A stretch of DNA of 64,000 nucleotides from Varroa destructor (GCF_002443255.2 NW_019211455.1:35803472-35867471); one strand, 5' to 3'. Shown: positions 1 through 12,600, counted from the first letter of the stretch. The notes: generated by a model from the letters alone, not told the origin. Translations and numbers: made by a program.

Positions 1-3000
1 CTACATATTTGTCGTGCAGTGGCGCTGTATTGAAGTGCTTCTTCAAAGAGCGACGTTACGTTAACGACTACCAGAGTACATCACAATAAATGTCTACAAA
101 CGATAGAGGCACGTTCGCGAAGTATTTAGGATTTACTTTCGTTCGGGCGAAGAAAGAGGAGCCTTGCTAGAGAAATACTTCCCGAGAAAGAACTTAGAAT
201 AGCTTCAGTATTGTGTAGCATTTGCTCACGATTGATGATGATTGCTGGCAGCAGATCCCTGGGCCGTTAGCCTAGCGGTTGAGAACAACCTATACAAAAT
301 GCAAGTATGTATTGTTGTTTTTGTAAGCTTACAATTGGTTAAATAGGCTCCAAATGCCGGGACCGGCAACACGATGAAGTTTGGTGCTAGACTCCTAAAC
401 GCCGCTGTTTGACGAGGAACGGTCACGAGACTGAACAATTGTCACTTGGCGGCGGATACTGTAAAGAAATAGCAACAACGACGATAACGATGATGCTGAT
501 GTTGACGCCTAAAAAGTCAGCTTCACGAGCCTGCCGCTAGGAAGCAGCAACTCCGACAATTTAGCTATGACCGACATTGTATCGGGCGACGCCAGCAAAA
601 TTTCTTGGACAGACCTTATCTGATATGAGGCAAGCGCTCTTCCTCAATAGGTGAACGACTCGACAAACGGATACGGCGAAAATTATCAACAATAACAACA
701 GTAACAATAAAAACAAACAAAAATGGCTGATTTTGCGAAATACGATGAGCGAGATGACGGGCGGCATTGACATATGCCGCCGCTGCTGCTGCTGTTGCTA
801 CTGCTACCACAAGCCGAACTGTCATGACACCTCACTAACAATAACAGCAACTACAACACGCACGTACAAACTCCTAGACGCACACCTAGATACAAACGGA
901 TGGACAAATCGACACAACGACAAGTAAAACAGCGTCAACCCAATGATCATCTGGCACGAAAGGGGCCCGTCTGGTTGCAGGTCCCCTATCTCTATGTCAT
1001 TGAATCTACACATTTACACACGCAAGCAACATACGAATTCACACGTAGTTATGTTCGATTCCGTCGGCTGTAAAATGACCGATGGACGACATTGCCATGA
1101 ATAGGGAGCGCGAGAGACCGATCCTCGGACTGCTCTGGTTCAGTGAGACGACAACACACCAAGCCAAATTACGGCTCGTTGTTTTTTCTCAGTTTGTCAT
1201 TTTTTTCAGGTCTTGATTTGGGTTGGTGCAAATTTGGGCTATTCTATAACACAGAAAAACCCTGCCACATCAGAAGAACACGCGCGAAAAGCTAACGTAT
1301 TGGTAACACGGACGATTATTAGACCGGTAGACCACAACAACGTATTGTAAAAATATATCTGAATAAAAACATATTTATAAGAGTTAGTTGCTCGTATCTA
1401 AGTAATCGGACAACTTAAAGTGACATCCATGAATTGGGGGTTAGAATGTGTTCTGGTACAGGTCCTGCGGTGACACGTTAGCCTGCTAAGTTCTGAGACG
1501 CGCGAAGTGATTTAAGATCAAGACCGGGTGTAGACATGCTTCGTTTCAAGCCGCTTGGTTTTCATATTTTAAGACATTTAAAGTGGGATGGCCCTCTTAA
1601 GAAACTCATTTAATTTCTGTCTGTGGAATCGTCTGATACGGCTTACATCAATGTCTGAGAGTCTTTTAATAATAGCGATATAATTGGTATGAAATAAAAG
1701 GATTCCCAGTGCGTGACAAGCCTGCATAGTCTCTTACAAAGGCTCGTACTTCATGGTTGGACGCTGTGGTTACCGACATCGTTAACCGATCGTCGATGCC
1801 ATGAGTTATTGTAGCACCTCAGTGTGGTTTATTGGTGCAGCTTTGGGGTGCCGTCACCCCAAGTTGGAAGTCAAGATAACTCGCTGTGATAACGTTTGTA
1901 GATGACATCAATGTCCCACCACCAACATGGTGAGAACCAGAGGCGTCACATTCAGCTACAACGATAGCAGCAAAAGCGCCGTTCGCAGCAGCTCATAGCG
2001 GCCATTGAATAGAATCATATTCTCTCATCCTTGCTTACATTATTGTATCATCGTGTACGACACCGCTAGTGAAGACGATGTGTTCTTACACCAGGCAAAG
2101 GCTTAACAAGTAAAAAAAATGACGCCCTTTTTGGGGTCACTCTTTCAAGCAGATTGCAAAAGCTAGGCAGTGGAGTCGGAACTATGAGCTACGGAACCGA
2201 TAAACAACCGATTTTGCTCACGAAGCTTTAACTTCGAAAACATTATTTCGAAGTAATGTTGAGTAGTACTTAGCGTTCACTCTAGTTGGGCTAAATCTCT
2301 AACTGATTTCTGCATAGCAAGTAACTAATACGGTTTGCAAACAAAAGAAGAAGATCAAGCAGGCTGCTAATTCAATATCTATTTGCTATAAACATATGCT
2401 TAAAAAGCGTTCGACAACACGTACATTTTTTGTTCACGTAAAAAACTGATTCTGTTTTAGACGTATGCAGCCACGCTGTCGACTAATAGTTCAGTCAAAA
2501 ATAGAAGGCTCCGCTCATTTAAGCAGTGCCTTAGCACTGTCTGAAACGTCTCTCTAATAGGCAAATCAGGTACAAAATAGGACATAGCGATTTCATAAAT
2601 GATTTATACATTAGATGCTGGGCGAAAAGGATCTCCTAATGGACACCTGCGGAAGTTGATTATACGCGGTAAAACCTGGGCGCCTTTTTGCTTGGGAGTT
2701 ATCGTACAATCCAGAAAATGATTGACATATTTTGAATATGATGCGTTAATTAGTATGAAAATTATTTAAGAATAGGAACACTCGTGTAGCTTTGACATAG
2801 CAACCTTTCCTTCAACTAAATCTGTGTATTGCAGTTTCTATCTGGACTATTTGATGCTCCGGGCAACAGGAATGGTTCCACTCAATTTAAGTGTAGGCTC
2901 AAGATATCCGTCTGTGCAGAGTGTCGTTGCCCGTCAGTATTTTTATGAATCCATCAGAGACCCTAAGAGAAAGAGAGAGGCAAACGGATTTGACCGAACG

Positions 3001-6000
3001 GGTTGTGTCTCCTGGACTTTGTGTAAAAGCTTTGCGTTAGACTGACGTCGTTCGTATACGTTCAGCCATTCACTACGTAATTGTCGTAAAAACAGCTACG
3101 CTAAAAAAACTCTAATTCTACAATGTCAGCCATCCATCTTTAATGGCAGACACCCAATTTTTTCCTATCAGTGAGTGATACGTCTTTAGCTTTTATGTGA
3201 TTTGTTGTTATCTTATATCGTAGCGACGAGTTCGCCTTTTATGGGAGCTCGCTTTTGCTGGTGAGAAAAGCAAATCCTTATACCTATAATTATATATGAA
3301 GACGGTTTGTATGTACATACTTTAATTTTCTTTGCCTTTAATTCTTTCTTGGGGCCGCTAAAGGAAAGCGACGTCGATCCCAGTTTGAAAATGCGCTTTT
3401 ATTTGAAGGTAGTACAATTGCCGTTTTTACGTTAAGTACCACGCCGTTTGTTGTATACGTTGTTTCCCCAATTACTGAATTCGCTCAAAACAGCTTTGCC
3501 GTCTCCTTTAACTTTCAGACCTGTCGTGCTTTTTGAAAAACTTTTAGGTAATTAAACGAAGAGTGGTTCACTCTGTTTGACTGTCCGAAGCGTTGTTCGC
3601 ATCAATACTCTCTTTAATAAAGACTATCTAATAACAACAACATGAAAACTCTTGATTTGTCACAATCTTCGTATTATCGCTCTTTTCTACTAGACTAGGT
3701 TTGTACCGAAGAGCAGACACGTCCTATGAATGTGCCGTTGCTCTCACTGTTAACCAATAGCTCAGCTTTTCAAAAAGACAACTAGGGAACTCGGAGCACT
3801 TCTATGATATCTACGCGCACACATGCGAAGTACTGCGTTTAACTATGACCTACACTTTGGTGTCGTTTCGGAAATCCTAGAGATGTTTAATCCAGCTATC
3901 CGTCAAGCAACTATCTTACAATTAGGTGACTCAAGAAATGAAGGAACGTTCGTTTATCGTGGAGATTTATGATTCACAATCAATTTACCGCAAGTGGACA
4001 GACTGAGCGAATTTTAGCTTTATTTGTTCTCAATGCATGGCGTTACAAGCTTCGCTGACATAAAATTCGATCAAAACATCGGTGACTTCAACCTGAATGC
4101 CGCTACGCCGAGACATCTCTTTCTAGGTGCAGCGCGAGCGTTCTTCTTGTCAGCCTCGGACTCTCGGACGAATGGAGGTCGCCGTGGAAGCGAGAAACAC
4201 TCTGATTTTTGAGCGTCTGACCGACCATTTGGCTCAGGAAGGTTGAACAGAATGTTTATAGAGAACACTGCATGTACAAATAAAAGCTGTTCACAATGTT
4301 ATTCTAATAAATGAATTGTTATATCAATAATCATGCACGAGTTGAATGATGATGTACCAACTAAGCCTTTCTGAGGTCATTGCACTTCCTGTCTGTGACA
4401 GATGTAAGCCGTTTGAAAGCAGGTTCCTCCTATTCAATGATAACAATCCAATTGACAGTGAAACATATCTTTGACTAATGCTCAAAATACACTAAGCTAT
4501 AGTTATTATATGTCCTTTGATTAGGATCTAAAATATGCCTGCCCTGGTGGACTCGCCAAAAATATACAGAGTGGTTTTTCCAACACAATCAAAGCACGTT
4601 TGAAAAGCTAACAAAATTGGCTGGACAAAGGTTTTGTCGTAAGGTGAAAAAAACTTAGGCCCGACATTGATGTCATGAGGAAGATTCGAAAGCAAGCCGT
4701 CCGGCCATAGGAAAACGGAAAGGAACAGTTCTGATGTTGCTTCTGCACATCTAGGTACGGTGGCCGCTCTTCGACACATACATACACAGAGCAATTTATC
4801 ATTGGCCCTATCGATTTACTGTTATTGTTGTTTTTTCTGTTTGTCGCAAGAAATATATACATAAAGGATAATGTTAATGGCTTAATGTAAGCCCATCGAC
4901 TCGATAAAGATCGATTAATTTTTAGCGAATAGGGTAAGTTTAGTGAAAATTGGATTACTGAGGAAACTGCACGACTAACAGCACCGGGGCAAATGGTCTA
5001 CCGGGCAAAATTATGCTGCGTTCAACGAGCAGCAGACAGCACGTGGTGGCAAGTGAGATGAGCAGAAATGTCAAGTGCCAATTTGAAGATGATGACGATG
5101 ATAGCAGCATAGCTGGACGTGAGTTATCAGTGCGCCCAACGCGGAGAAAAACAAAATCATATAACCATGTTTGTCTTTATCTTCCAATAAGCTTAATAAT
5201 ATTGGCGATATGTTATTGAAAGCAGCCCTTGTATGGGCATATGTCTACGTAAGTAATGAATCGTTCACCGGGCACTCTTCCTAAGCCCTCAGAAACTCTT
5301 GAGGCTTACTTTTCGCCAGCGTGAGGGCGCACTGTAAAGTTAATAATGTAAAATATTATTTTCGTAGAATAGATGTGATGATTCGGAAGGTTTCTCTGCC
5401 CTCTAAATGGCTAAATGACGCCATGTCTGACTGGAACACGCAGAACGCCCAAAGGCAGAAGCGGCACACACGTTATTGAGAGAGCTGATGGCCATTCGTC
5501 ATATTATTAATTCAACGTTTTAGCGAGACTATATAAGATGCATAATAGTAACGACACATTTTCTTCACATGTACCAATCGTGCATCGTACTATCATAGTT
5601 CGAAGAGAGAACGATAAATGTAAGATGCATACACTTTTTATTGCGATCATTGTTGTTGCCGTTACTGAAGACATGATTATCATGTCGTAGTCTGTGATCA
5701 GCTGGCACTAAAAGTATCAGAACGGCCGAGGAAGGCAATGCATTTGGAAAGTAATGCCGTTTCTAATAAATGTTTGTTTGTGCGTAGCCGACTATGGGTT
5801 CAGTCGCTTTGTGTCCTACACAGTGTCTTTCTGATTCTGGTTGTCCATTGCCGTTCGACGACGGCCGGCCGTACCAGTGTACGTATCAAGTACGACTCTT
5901 GCAGTTACGACTACTGCAATTACCGCTTCTTTCTTCATCGTCATCAACAGCAGTATCTGCATCATCGTCACCATTATCGACATGTATCGATGGAGCTATA

Positions 6001-7427
6001 GCGGTTAGGCTACTTTGAGGCTCAACGCTGCGATGCAATGCTGAATACTATGTCAGCGCTATGTTGACGATTGTCGTCCGCGTTTTCAACTGAACGAGTA
6101 ATATCGAGCCGCGACGCCAACACGGTGACGCTGAAGTCGACCAACAACGGTCGGGCCGCCGTCGTTACGGTGATTATACACACACTTGGATACAGATTAC
6201 CATTACATTGCCCTGCGTGCGGAGTCGTGGCAGAGCGTCATAGCAGCAGCCGCCGCAACAGTAGTTAATGTGGATGCTGCCGCTGCTCCACCATCTGTCG
6301 GCCTTATATTCGGCTTCGGCAGAACTCGTCATTCCGTCTGCCAATTTAACATGACCGACCACCTCTTATTATACATCTACTCTATTCTAAACATACACAC
6401 CACACGTATACGTCATCATTATCAACGGTACTACTTGCGGTAGCAGCAACGGCCGTTGAAGAATAACCGCTTACTTCGGTGTCGATAGTATTTGAGTGTG
6501 TTATTATGATTAATACCATTTTGCATACGACTTATCTTATTTTAACCAAAGGTGCTGGGGGTCCTACGGCAACGGCAGCCATTATTGTTCTCGATGATAA
6601 TGTTGTTCGCTTAACAGCTCTGTGTTGTCGTCATTAAGACGGCCGTTTTGCTGGTGCCGTTACATGAAAACGCTGTGCGTGACGATGTCACAATTGGTGT
6701 GACGAAATGATAGGCTGGCCAGGCAAACGGGCAACAAGGCGTCGTGGTTACTTGATAAAATTAAGTGTACTAACACGTAATTGCAGTTCGCTTTTCGAAT
6801 TGGTTTACAGAGACCAGCTTTACGTTACTCTGCCATAGTTAATCGGCCGCTTAATTGAACGAAATCGATTAGTCGTCGAGCAGGCCGATGTACTGATTAT
6901 GCCGTTATGCGAAACTTTCCTCTTCTACGAGATCAGACGCGGTATACATTCAGATACTAGCCTTGTCCTAGTAGTAAAAACTGCTATCCTCACACATTTC
7001 TAGCCTACGTAATAAAAAGTTGTGCTACTTGAGCACTCGAGCTACTCTTGATGGCATTAGGCTGCAGGCCCGTGATTTTTTTTGGCAGAAAAACAGATAG
7101 CTGTACCGGAACCTGGCTCACACGAATGGCGAAATTCAATATGTGAGATGCCAAATTAGTGTTTTACGAAGACGTGCACGGGTGTGGACTTGAGTGCGGA
7201 CAAGGGGCTTTCGATTTGACTGCAGAGCGGCTTTTACAGAGCTATCCACTGGTAAATTAGGCTTGCAATTCATCGAACCTTACAGTCACAGTGCGCTTCA
7301 TTACATGCAGAGAGATAGGGAAACGTACGTGCTACTGTGAATGTTTGCGGATACGTGTTCGTGCGTTTCGTGTATAATTTCGATTCGCTAAAAAGTACGC
7401 CATTGATAATGTCTAAGTATCTATGTT
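1..7427. other. Upstream non-coding region
   Basis: No exon with recognisable protein similarity was found on either strand. Open frames are short (under 90 codons) and lack conserved motifs. The stretch alternates AT-rich DNA with patches rich in CAG/CTG, ACA and GAC-type triplets, for example around 770-870, 5900-6000 and 6240-6290. It may hold 5' untranslated exons or distal regulatory DNA of the AP-2 gene, but nothing in the sequence proves this. Confidence 0.5.
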
Positions 7428-7450
7428 AATCGCAGCACGCTGCTGCGATT
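7428..7450. repeat. Perfect short hairpin, 10-bp stem
   Basis: The arms AATCGCAGCA and TGCTGCGATT are exact reverse complements separated by 3 nt. It lies about 540 bp upstream of the candidate first coding exon, in a GC-rich patch. It could be a simple triplet-derived hairpin or a protein-binding palindrome; no function can be assigned. Confidence 0.6.
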
Positions 7451-7742
7451 CATCATATAGTCGCCGTGATGCCGATAGTAGGAGTCGGCACATTCTTGGC
7501 TGTGTTGTGGCCGTCGTACCAGCATCCATTTTACTAATATAGCTATCCATTATCCATTTATCTATATAATACTACTAGAGAGAAAAAAAACTGCGCTACT
7601 ACAACTGCCACTGCCACCACGAGCCGCTGTAGCTGCTGCTGCAGAAGCTTCACCCTTTGCTTTATCGTCATTTCCTTTATTCGTGCTGCGGCCGTTCCTG
7701 CCGGCAGTCGAAAACTCTCGCCGAGCGCCACCGCTTGATCAA

Positions 7743-7853
7743 GCCGTTGGCGTCAATTTGCGTATTTAGGTGAATGCATAGCCCGAAGGCAACAAAAGAT
7801 AAAGAGGGAGAGAATACAGCAGACAATAAGAACAAGCGGATCTTGCCGAAGGC
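7743..7853. promoter_or_regulatory. Cluster of AP-2-type binding palindromes
   Basis: Three matches to the AP-2 family consensus lie within 111 bp: GCCGTTGGC at 7743-7751 and GCCGAAGGC at 7845-7853 (both GCCN3GGC), and GCCCGAAGGC at 7781-7790 (GCCN4GGC). AP-2 dimers are known to bind GCCN3GGC and GCCN4GGC. The cluster is 140-250 bp upstream of the ATG of the candidate first coding exon, so autoregulation is possible. The region is locally GC-rich, which raises the chance rate. Binding is inferred, not shown. Confidence 0.35.
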
Positions 7854-7928
7854 GGTGCCAACAGCAGCGGCAGCAATGATCTAGTCATACGGTAGGGCGA
7901 TCTGCTGCTGTTACCAATAGCTGCGCCA

Positions 7929-7951
7929 CAGCAGCAGCAGCAGCAGCAGCA
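7929..7951. repeat. (CAG)n microsatellite
   Basis: An uninterrupted run of about seven CAG/GCA units lies just upstream of the candidate first exon. It is followed by an in-frame TAG at 7959-7961 relative to the 7992 ATG, so it would be untranslated in that model. Related CTG/CAG-rich stretches occur nearby at 7615-7645 and 7860-7930. Confidence 0.9.
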
Positions 7952-7991
7952 TTAACTGTAGTCATACGACCGCTGTTGTTGCTGCAGTCGC

Positions 7992-8102
7992 ATGAGGGCT
8001 AGCAGGTTTACGGCTTCGTTGGGGGCTTCGGCGGTGACAGTGACAGTTCCGCTGTCGTTTGGTCCATCATCGACGTTCGAGCGGCTATTGGGTACGCCGA
8101 AC
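7992..8102 (+). CDS. TfAP-2: Candidate first coding exon of AP-2 (unproven)
   Basis: An ATG at 7992 opens 37 codons that end exactly at a canonical donor, AAC|GTAAGT, at 8103. The exon leaves phase 0, which the acceptor of the next AP-2 exon at 22029 requires. An in-frame TAG at 7959-7961 lies upstream with no other ATG between, so this is the first Met of the frame. The peptide is Ala/Ser/Thr/Val-rich (begins MRASRFTASLGAS, ends RLLGTPN) and does not resemble the vertebrate AP-2 first exon with its IKYED motif; AP-2 first exons are, however, variable and alternative. GC richness, the CAG run and the nearby AP-2 sites suggest a promoter region. The Kozak context (CGC before ATG) is not strong. 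Alternatives: a 5' untranslated exon, or chance, with the true first exon elsewhere or outside the window. Confidence 0.35.
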
Positions 8103-8575
8103 GTAAGTAACGACGTGTCTTTACGTCGTTCTTATTGGGCACTTGCGTCGCCACGTCTACTGCTGTGTACGATCGTACGCTCCTTGATGAAATCTACGAT
8201 CATCGACTAACGATAATGTTAATTAAAACTACAACAACAACGACGACGACGACCGCTGGCATTACCATTGAAACCGTTGCTGTTGCTGCTATATGTTACT
8301 CACCCAGGGACTATTCGCTCGAGCGGTTCCTGCCCATATAGGTTTTCTGTGCTGATCTCGTTGCTGACGGCAGCGACGACGGCTAGCGTCATCGCCCCAA
8401 ATATACGACCGTAAACGATGCTGAAGTGACGTTGAAGACTCGTTTTCGTTGCGTTTTTTTTTGTTACCTTCCCTTACCTTGGCGCTTTCTGAGACCTCTT
8501 TAGGAATAACGTGAAAGCCTTTTGAATGTTATGTATTTAATTTCAACCTGTTATCCGATTCCGCCAGATGGGCTA

Positions 8576-8803
8576 TCAATGCACAGCGTCACCGTGCATT
8601 TCTCTGTTAAATGATTTTTCGACCACCGCTCTTGGTTCGTCCCCTAGGATATTATTAACGCTTAAATGACAATCATCGGCACCATTTCCAGCTGGAGTAC
8701 AATGAATGCAGAAGCATTCATTGACGTTTCCACAAGGCGCGGGAGAAGGGTGGCTGACGAAGGACAGGTAGATAATTGCTACAACCATTGTGAACAAGTC
8801 CAT
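8576..8803 (-). CDS. Possible small secreted Cys-rich peptide
   Basis: A 75-codon minus-strand frame starts at an ATG at 8803 and ends with TGA. Residues 1-22 look like a signal peptide: MDLFT, then a hydrophobic core (MVVAIIYLSFV) and a small-residue end at Ala22. The mature part begins PCGNVNECFCIHC and has five Cys at about positions 24, 30, 32, 35 and 45, followed by a charged tail. This order of features resembles secreted peptides, but I cannot place it in a family. The odd Cys number and the single short exon weaken the case. Other frames here are open too, so chance is a real possibility. If real, it is nested antisense in the first AP-2 intron. Confidence 0.25.
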   Translation of the reverse strand: MDLFTMVVAIIYLSFVSHPSPAPCGNVNECFCIHCTPAGNGADDCHLSVNNILGDEPRAVVEKSFNREMHGDAVH

Positions 8804-9513
8804 GCTAGCCACAGCCGTAATTGGAAGAGGTTATGTCGAATTCGTCTTTCGTCCCGTCCGGGATTTTGGCTCCGATCTTCCCTTGTCCTTTTCGTTCCAA
8901 CAGCAGCAACACAATTCAACCTGTCTGAAAAACTTTTTACGAAAAATATCGCATTTGCTATCGGCTACATAATTACAGCTACCTTCATTCCTAACAATAA
9001 CGGTCCCAGCGGATGAAGACACTTCTGCATTCTATCCGTTACCCCTGCATTGGTCTGTATTTACACGTACAGAAAGCAAATTTACTTAGAGCGCTAACCA
9101 GATGTTCATCTACTCAAGTGATAAATGACTGCGGGATTAGATGACCCCGACCGCCGAGCACCAGTTTACTAGGGAGAAATCTAGTTTTTGTAGAGCATAC
9201 GCTTTATGACAGCATTGATTCAGTCATTTACTAACCGGGCTATGATCGTGAACAAGCTGTTTGTAGTAAATTGTTCGACTGAATAAATTTTTTTAACGAT
9301 TAGACCAGTGATAATTTTCCTGCTCGTTCATCAGATTCGAGGCAGATGACTTTTGAAGGTTGAAACCAAGAAGCGACACGTCGCTGATTTAATTCCCGCT
9401 AAGCAAGACTAATGTGGTGCTGAGCTTTTTCCTATAAGCTTATCGTACGATATTTCTAGGATCAGCTGCACCTTTAAATACTGTGTACAAAAGAAAGAAC
9501 AACGATATGAAAT

Positions 9514-9538
9514 GCCACAGGCTTTAAATGTCTGTGGC
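9514..9538. repeat. Short hairpin
   Basis: GCCACAG and CTGTGGC are exact inverted repeats with an 11-nt spacer. No gene is adjacent and no function is evident. Confidence 0.5.
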
Positions 9539-10150
9539 CTTTAGGGGCCTTTATGGTAAACCTGGAATCCAAACCTATAGCTTTCGCTTCCGGTAGACCG
9601 TGCTCCATCACTACGGCAAAGCAAAAGACCATACATTGTAATCCTAGCATTTTACAAAAGCTTCACATAAAATGGCATTTCTACGTTAACTTGCATGCTT
9701 CATTTTCATTAGGTTTCATTGACTGCTTCGTTGATTGAAACTGCTGTTTGCTAATTTGCCTGTACACGCATCACATTTTTTTATTCAAACATATTGTGCA
9801 GTGCATTACATTTGTATGTCAGTCATTTACGTCGACGTCAAGTCGTTAAAACATTGGAACTCGCGCTAGGCGCATTAAGGCTCATACTAGTAAGTGGCTG
9901 GAGTGGGGGGAGTCGTCGGGGGGTCGCAATGCAAACAGCAACACTGATGTCGACGGTCACAGCAGTGATATCATACATCATTTAAGTGAAAGTGTTGCAG
10001 CTTTCGATGTCGCTGCCGTCGCCGTCATCTGCGAGGCGCATAATTTGTAACAATTCACTCCGCCTCCTAGGCCGCTTCCCCGCCCACTCCCCCCGTAACA
10101 ATGGCTGATTCCTTTTCGTTTCCAAGTCGTCAAGGCATGCACGGCGAGAA

Positions 10151-10183
10151 CGCACGCACGCACGCACACACACACACGCGCGC
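10151..10183. repeat. CGCA/CA microsatellite
   Basis: CGCA units pass into CA and then CGCG. It is a simple repeat in the putative first intron. Confidence 0.9.
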
Positions 10184-10565
10184 CTGTCACTTTAACATTC
10201 ATAGGAGCACACGCACACTCACACACAATAGGGTAAGAGTATTTGCTTTTCATTCATGTCTATGTATGATAGATATACATAGATGGATAGATATTGGCCG
10301 CTCTGGCTTCTGGTTCATTGCAGTCGATTGTTTCTCAGTTGAAAGTTCGTCCCCACGGGTCTAGTCGTTGCACTTCGGCTTATGACCGTTTCTGACAATG
10401 GCGTAGCAGACATATTCTGCCAACCAGGCGGTGCCAACTGGTCGCGTCTGCCAGTCACTTTTGCGTTGCTACTGGTGAAGCGGCATAAAAAGCAATACGT
10501 TCATTTATACATTTATTCAGTCAGTCACTAGTTCTTTCATTCACTCACACATAGTATAGGCGTGA

Positions 10566-10622
10566 TGTGTGTGTGTGTGTGTGTGTGTGTGAGAGTGTGT
10601 GTGAGCGTGTGTGTCTCTGTGT
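10566..10622. repeat. GT microsatellite, interrupted
   Basis: About 13 uninterrupted GT units are followed by GAGA, GAGC and GTCTCT interruptions and more GT. Potentially polymorphic. No gene overlaps it. Confidence 0.92.
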
Positions 10623-11639
10623 GCGTATATACTTCTCTCACATTCAGTCCTTCTCATCGCCTATTTTGAAGTTCCGCCCACTTCGGTGGCGTGGGAGTTT
10701 TCGGTCGATTGCGCAGACGAGCTAACGCTACAGCAGTTGCCATCATCTCACTACCGTTGCATCGAGCGCTACTAGTACTACGACTATTAAATAACATTAT
10801 TATTATTAGTGGTGACTCTGGATGATGTCGCTGTGTTCATTATTGTTGTTCTCTTTCTCGTCCGCCGCCTGCTATTTTTTTCATTCACTGCTTATTAATG
10901 AACCGAAGAAATATCGTTTTTTTCGGTGACGTGCCTCGGTGCATAGAGTATTATATGTATTGCATTCATCATTTACGTATGACGTAAGTGTGTGTCACGC
11001 GTAGTGTGAAAGCTAACTACTGAGCGGCTGCTGATAGCTTCCGTTAGACCGTATAAGATACTTTCACTTTTTAATAATTTTATGACGATCACCAGCAGTA
11101 ACGTCAACACAGAAGAGATACGAACGATTGTAACAGCTTGACTACCCCCAACGCGGACGTGTAGGCTACGACTGAACATCCTCATAAGGTGGATAAACAA
11201 GCATTTTATTGTACAGGCTGTTTGACAAATATAGCTTAACACAACATATTCAAGTTCTAAATACTACATTAAGTTAATCATATTACGCTTCTAATTAGAA
11301 AGAGTACTATAGATATAACTTGTTACCTATAAATGTGCGACCTATCAACGCCAATACTCTTGCAATCGACAGTGCACCGATATTTTGAGTGTTTTTTAAC
11401 GGGCAGGAAGTCTTTGCTCAAATACGACTAGGTAGCCCCTTGATATTATAAATTAAAATAAATTATACATAAGAAAATATGTGACATATTGAAGTTTTCC
11501 AACTTGTACAAAAACGTTAGTTTTTCAAGCGTTAAGTTGTCATAAAAGTTGACCGTTTTTCTACCTAGATAGCTTTAAAATCACATATATCGGGGAATAA
11601 GGGTCGCGTCGGTTCCGCGCTGGTGTCATGCACTATACG

Positions 11640-12600
11640 CGATAAAAAAAAAACAAGATCAAGGAGCAACCTCTTCAGATCCATAAACTCAGCTGTTTGT
11701 GATCGATATGCGAAGGCCTAAAAGGGTGATTCTGTCGTTTTCGTTCTTAAGATTTCGATGTAAAAATGCTTATCGTAGTGGTTGACCGATTACGGAAAAA
11801 GTTGATGAAATTGTTGCGAAAGTTGAGCAAGACCGATGCGTGAATAGTTATAATACCACCAAGGAACTAAATATTCATCGCCAAACAGACTTAAACCATT
11901 TGAGGAAAGCTCGTCATTCGGATTCCGTACAAATTGAAGCAAAATAATCTACTCGACCGTATTTCCATCTGAAACCTCTACCGAAACCCAGCCGTTTCTA
12001 GAGCTTTTTGATCATAGGTGATAAAAAGTAGATCACATATGATGACAATATGCAAATAAAAGGAAGTGCTCCGCAATATATGGACAAGCCCAGATTGAAG
12101 CGAAAGCTATATGCTTAGTAGAGCTGTCTTTGTATCGTGAATTTTGACGCGCTGCCAACTAACAAAACAATCGTTTCGGACCCTTAACGTGAACAACTAG
12201 CGAAAGCCATTGATCAATATCGACCGGAACTAGTGAATAGACCGGGCGTCGTCCTCCTCCACTGTGTCTTTAGCTATTCGGAAGAAGTCGAGATAACTTA
12301 AATAAGGATTTTTAATATATCTGCCATATAGCCCAATTGCAGTCTGTTTTGCTCTCTACGGAACGCTCTTAATGACGTAATTTAGTTTCAACCACGAGAG
12401 GCAAAGATCATTTGCTACAGTTGTCTGCCCCGAAACCAGAGACGTTTGATAGTGATGGGGTATGGTGTTACCGGAAAAATGTCAGAAGGTAATAATAGAT
12501 GAAAATGACCCATATTTAATACAGAAGTACTACTTTAAAATAAATAGATATTTACCTTGAGTTTAGTTAAAAAAAACAGTAATAATCAACAATTTCCCTA
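11640..12600 (+). mobile_element. Decayed mariner-family transposon
   Basis: Broken + strand frames match mariner (DD34D) transposase in the right order. Near 11770-11900 there is an SGRP-type linker and a helix-turn-helix stretch reading EKVDEIVAKVEQDR then KELNIHRQT. The first catalytic block near 12010-12030 reads IIGDKK followed by TAG, where mariners have GDEKW, so the Trp codon has become a stop. Near 12200-12250 there is a block like LAKAIDQYRPELVNRPGVV, after which the second catalytic Asp (HDNA) is lost. Near 12380-12420 it reads SLRNALND, and near 12460-12520 the C-terminal PEKCQKVI and DENDPYLIQ motif. Several frameshifts and stops show it is inactive. Terminal inverted repeats were not resolved, so the ends are approximate. 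Confidence 0.8.

Noticed and set aside
723..770. Short + frame starting ATGGCTGATTTTGCGAAATA (MADFAKYDERDDGRH), reminiscent of the AP-2 first exon IKYED
   Set aside because: It ends in a stop after 15 codons with no donor before it. The resemblance is most likely chance.
5013..5118. Frame with an acidic run (KCQFEDDDDD) ending at donor GAC|GTGAGT, considered as an AP-2 first exon
   Set aside because: It leaves phase 1, while the acceptor at 22029 needs phase 0. The shifted reading hits a stop in the next exon.
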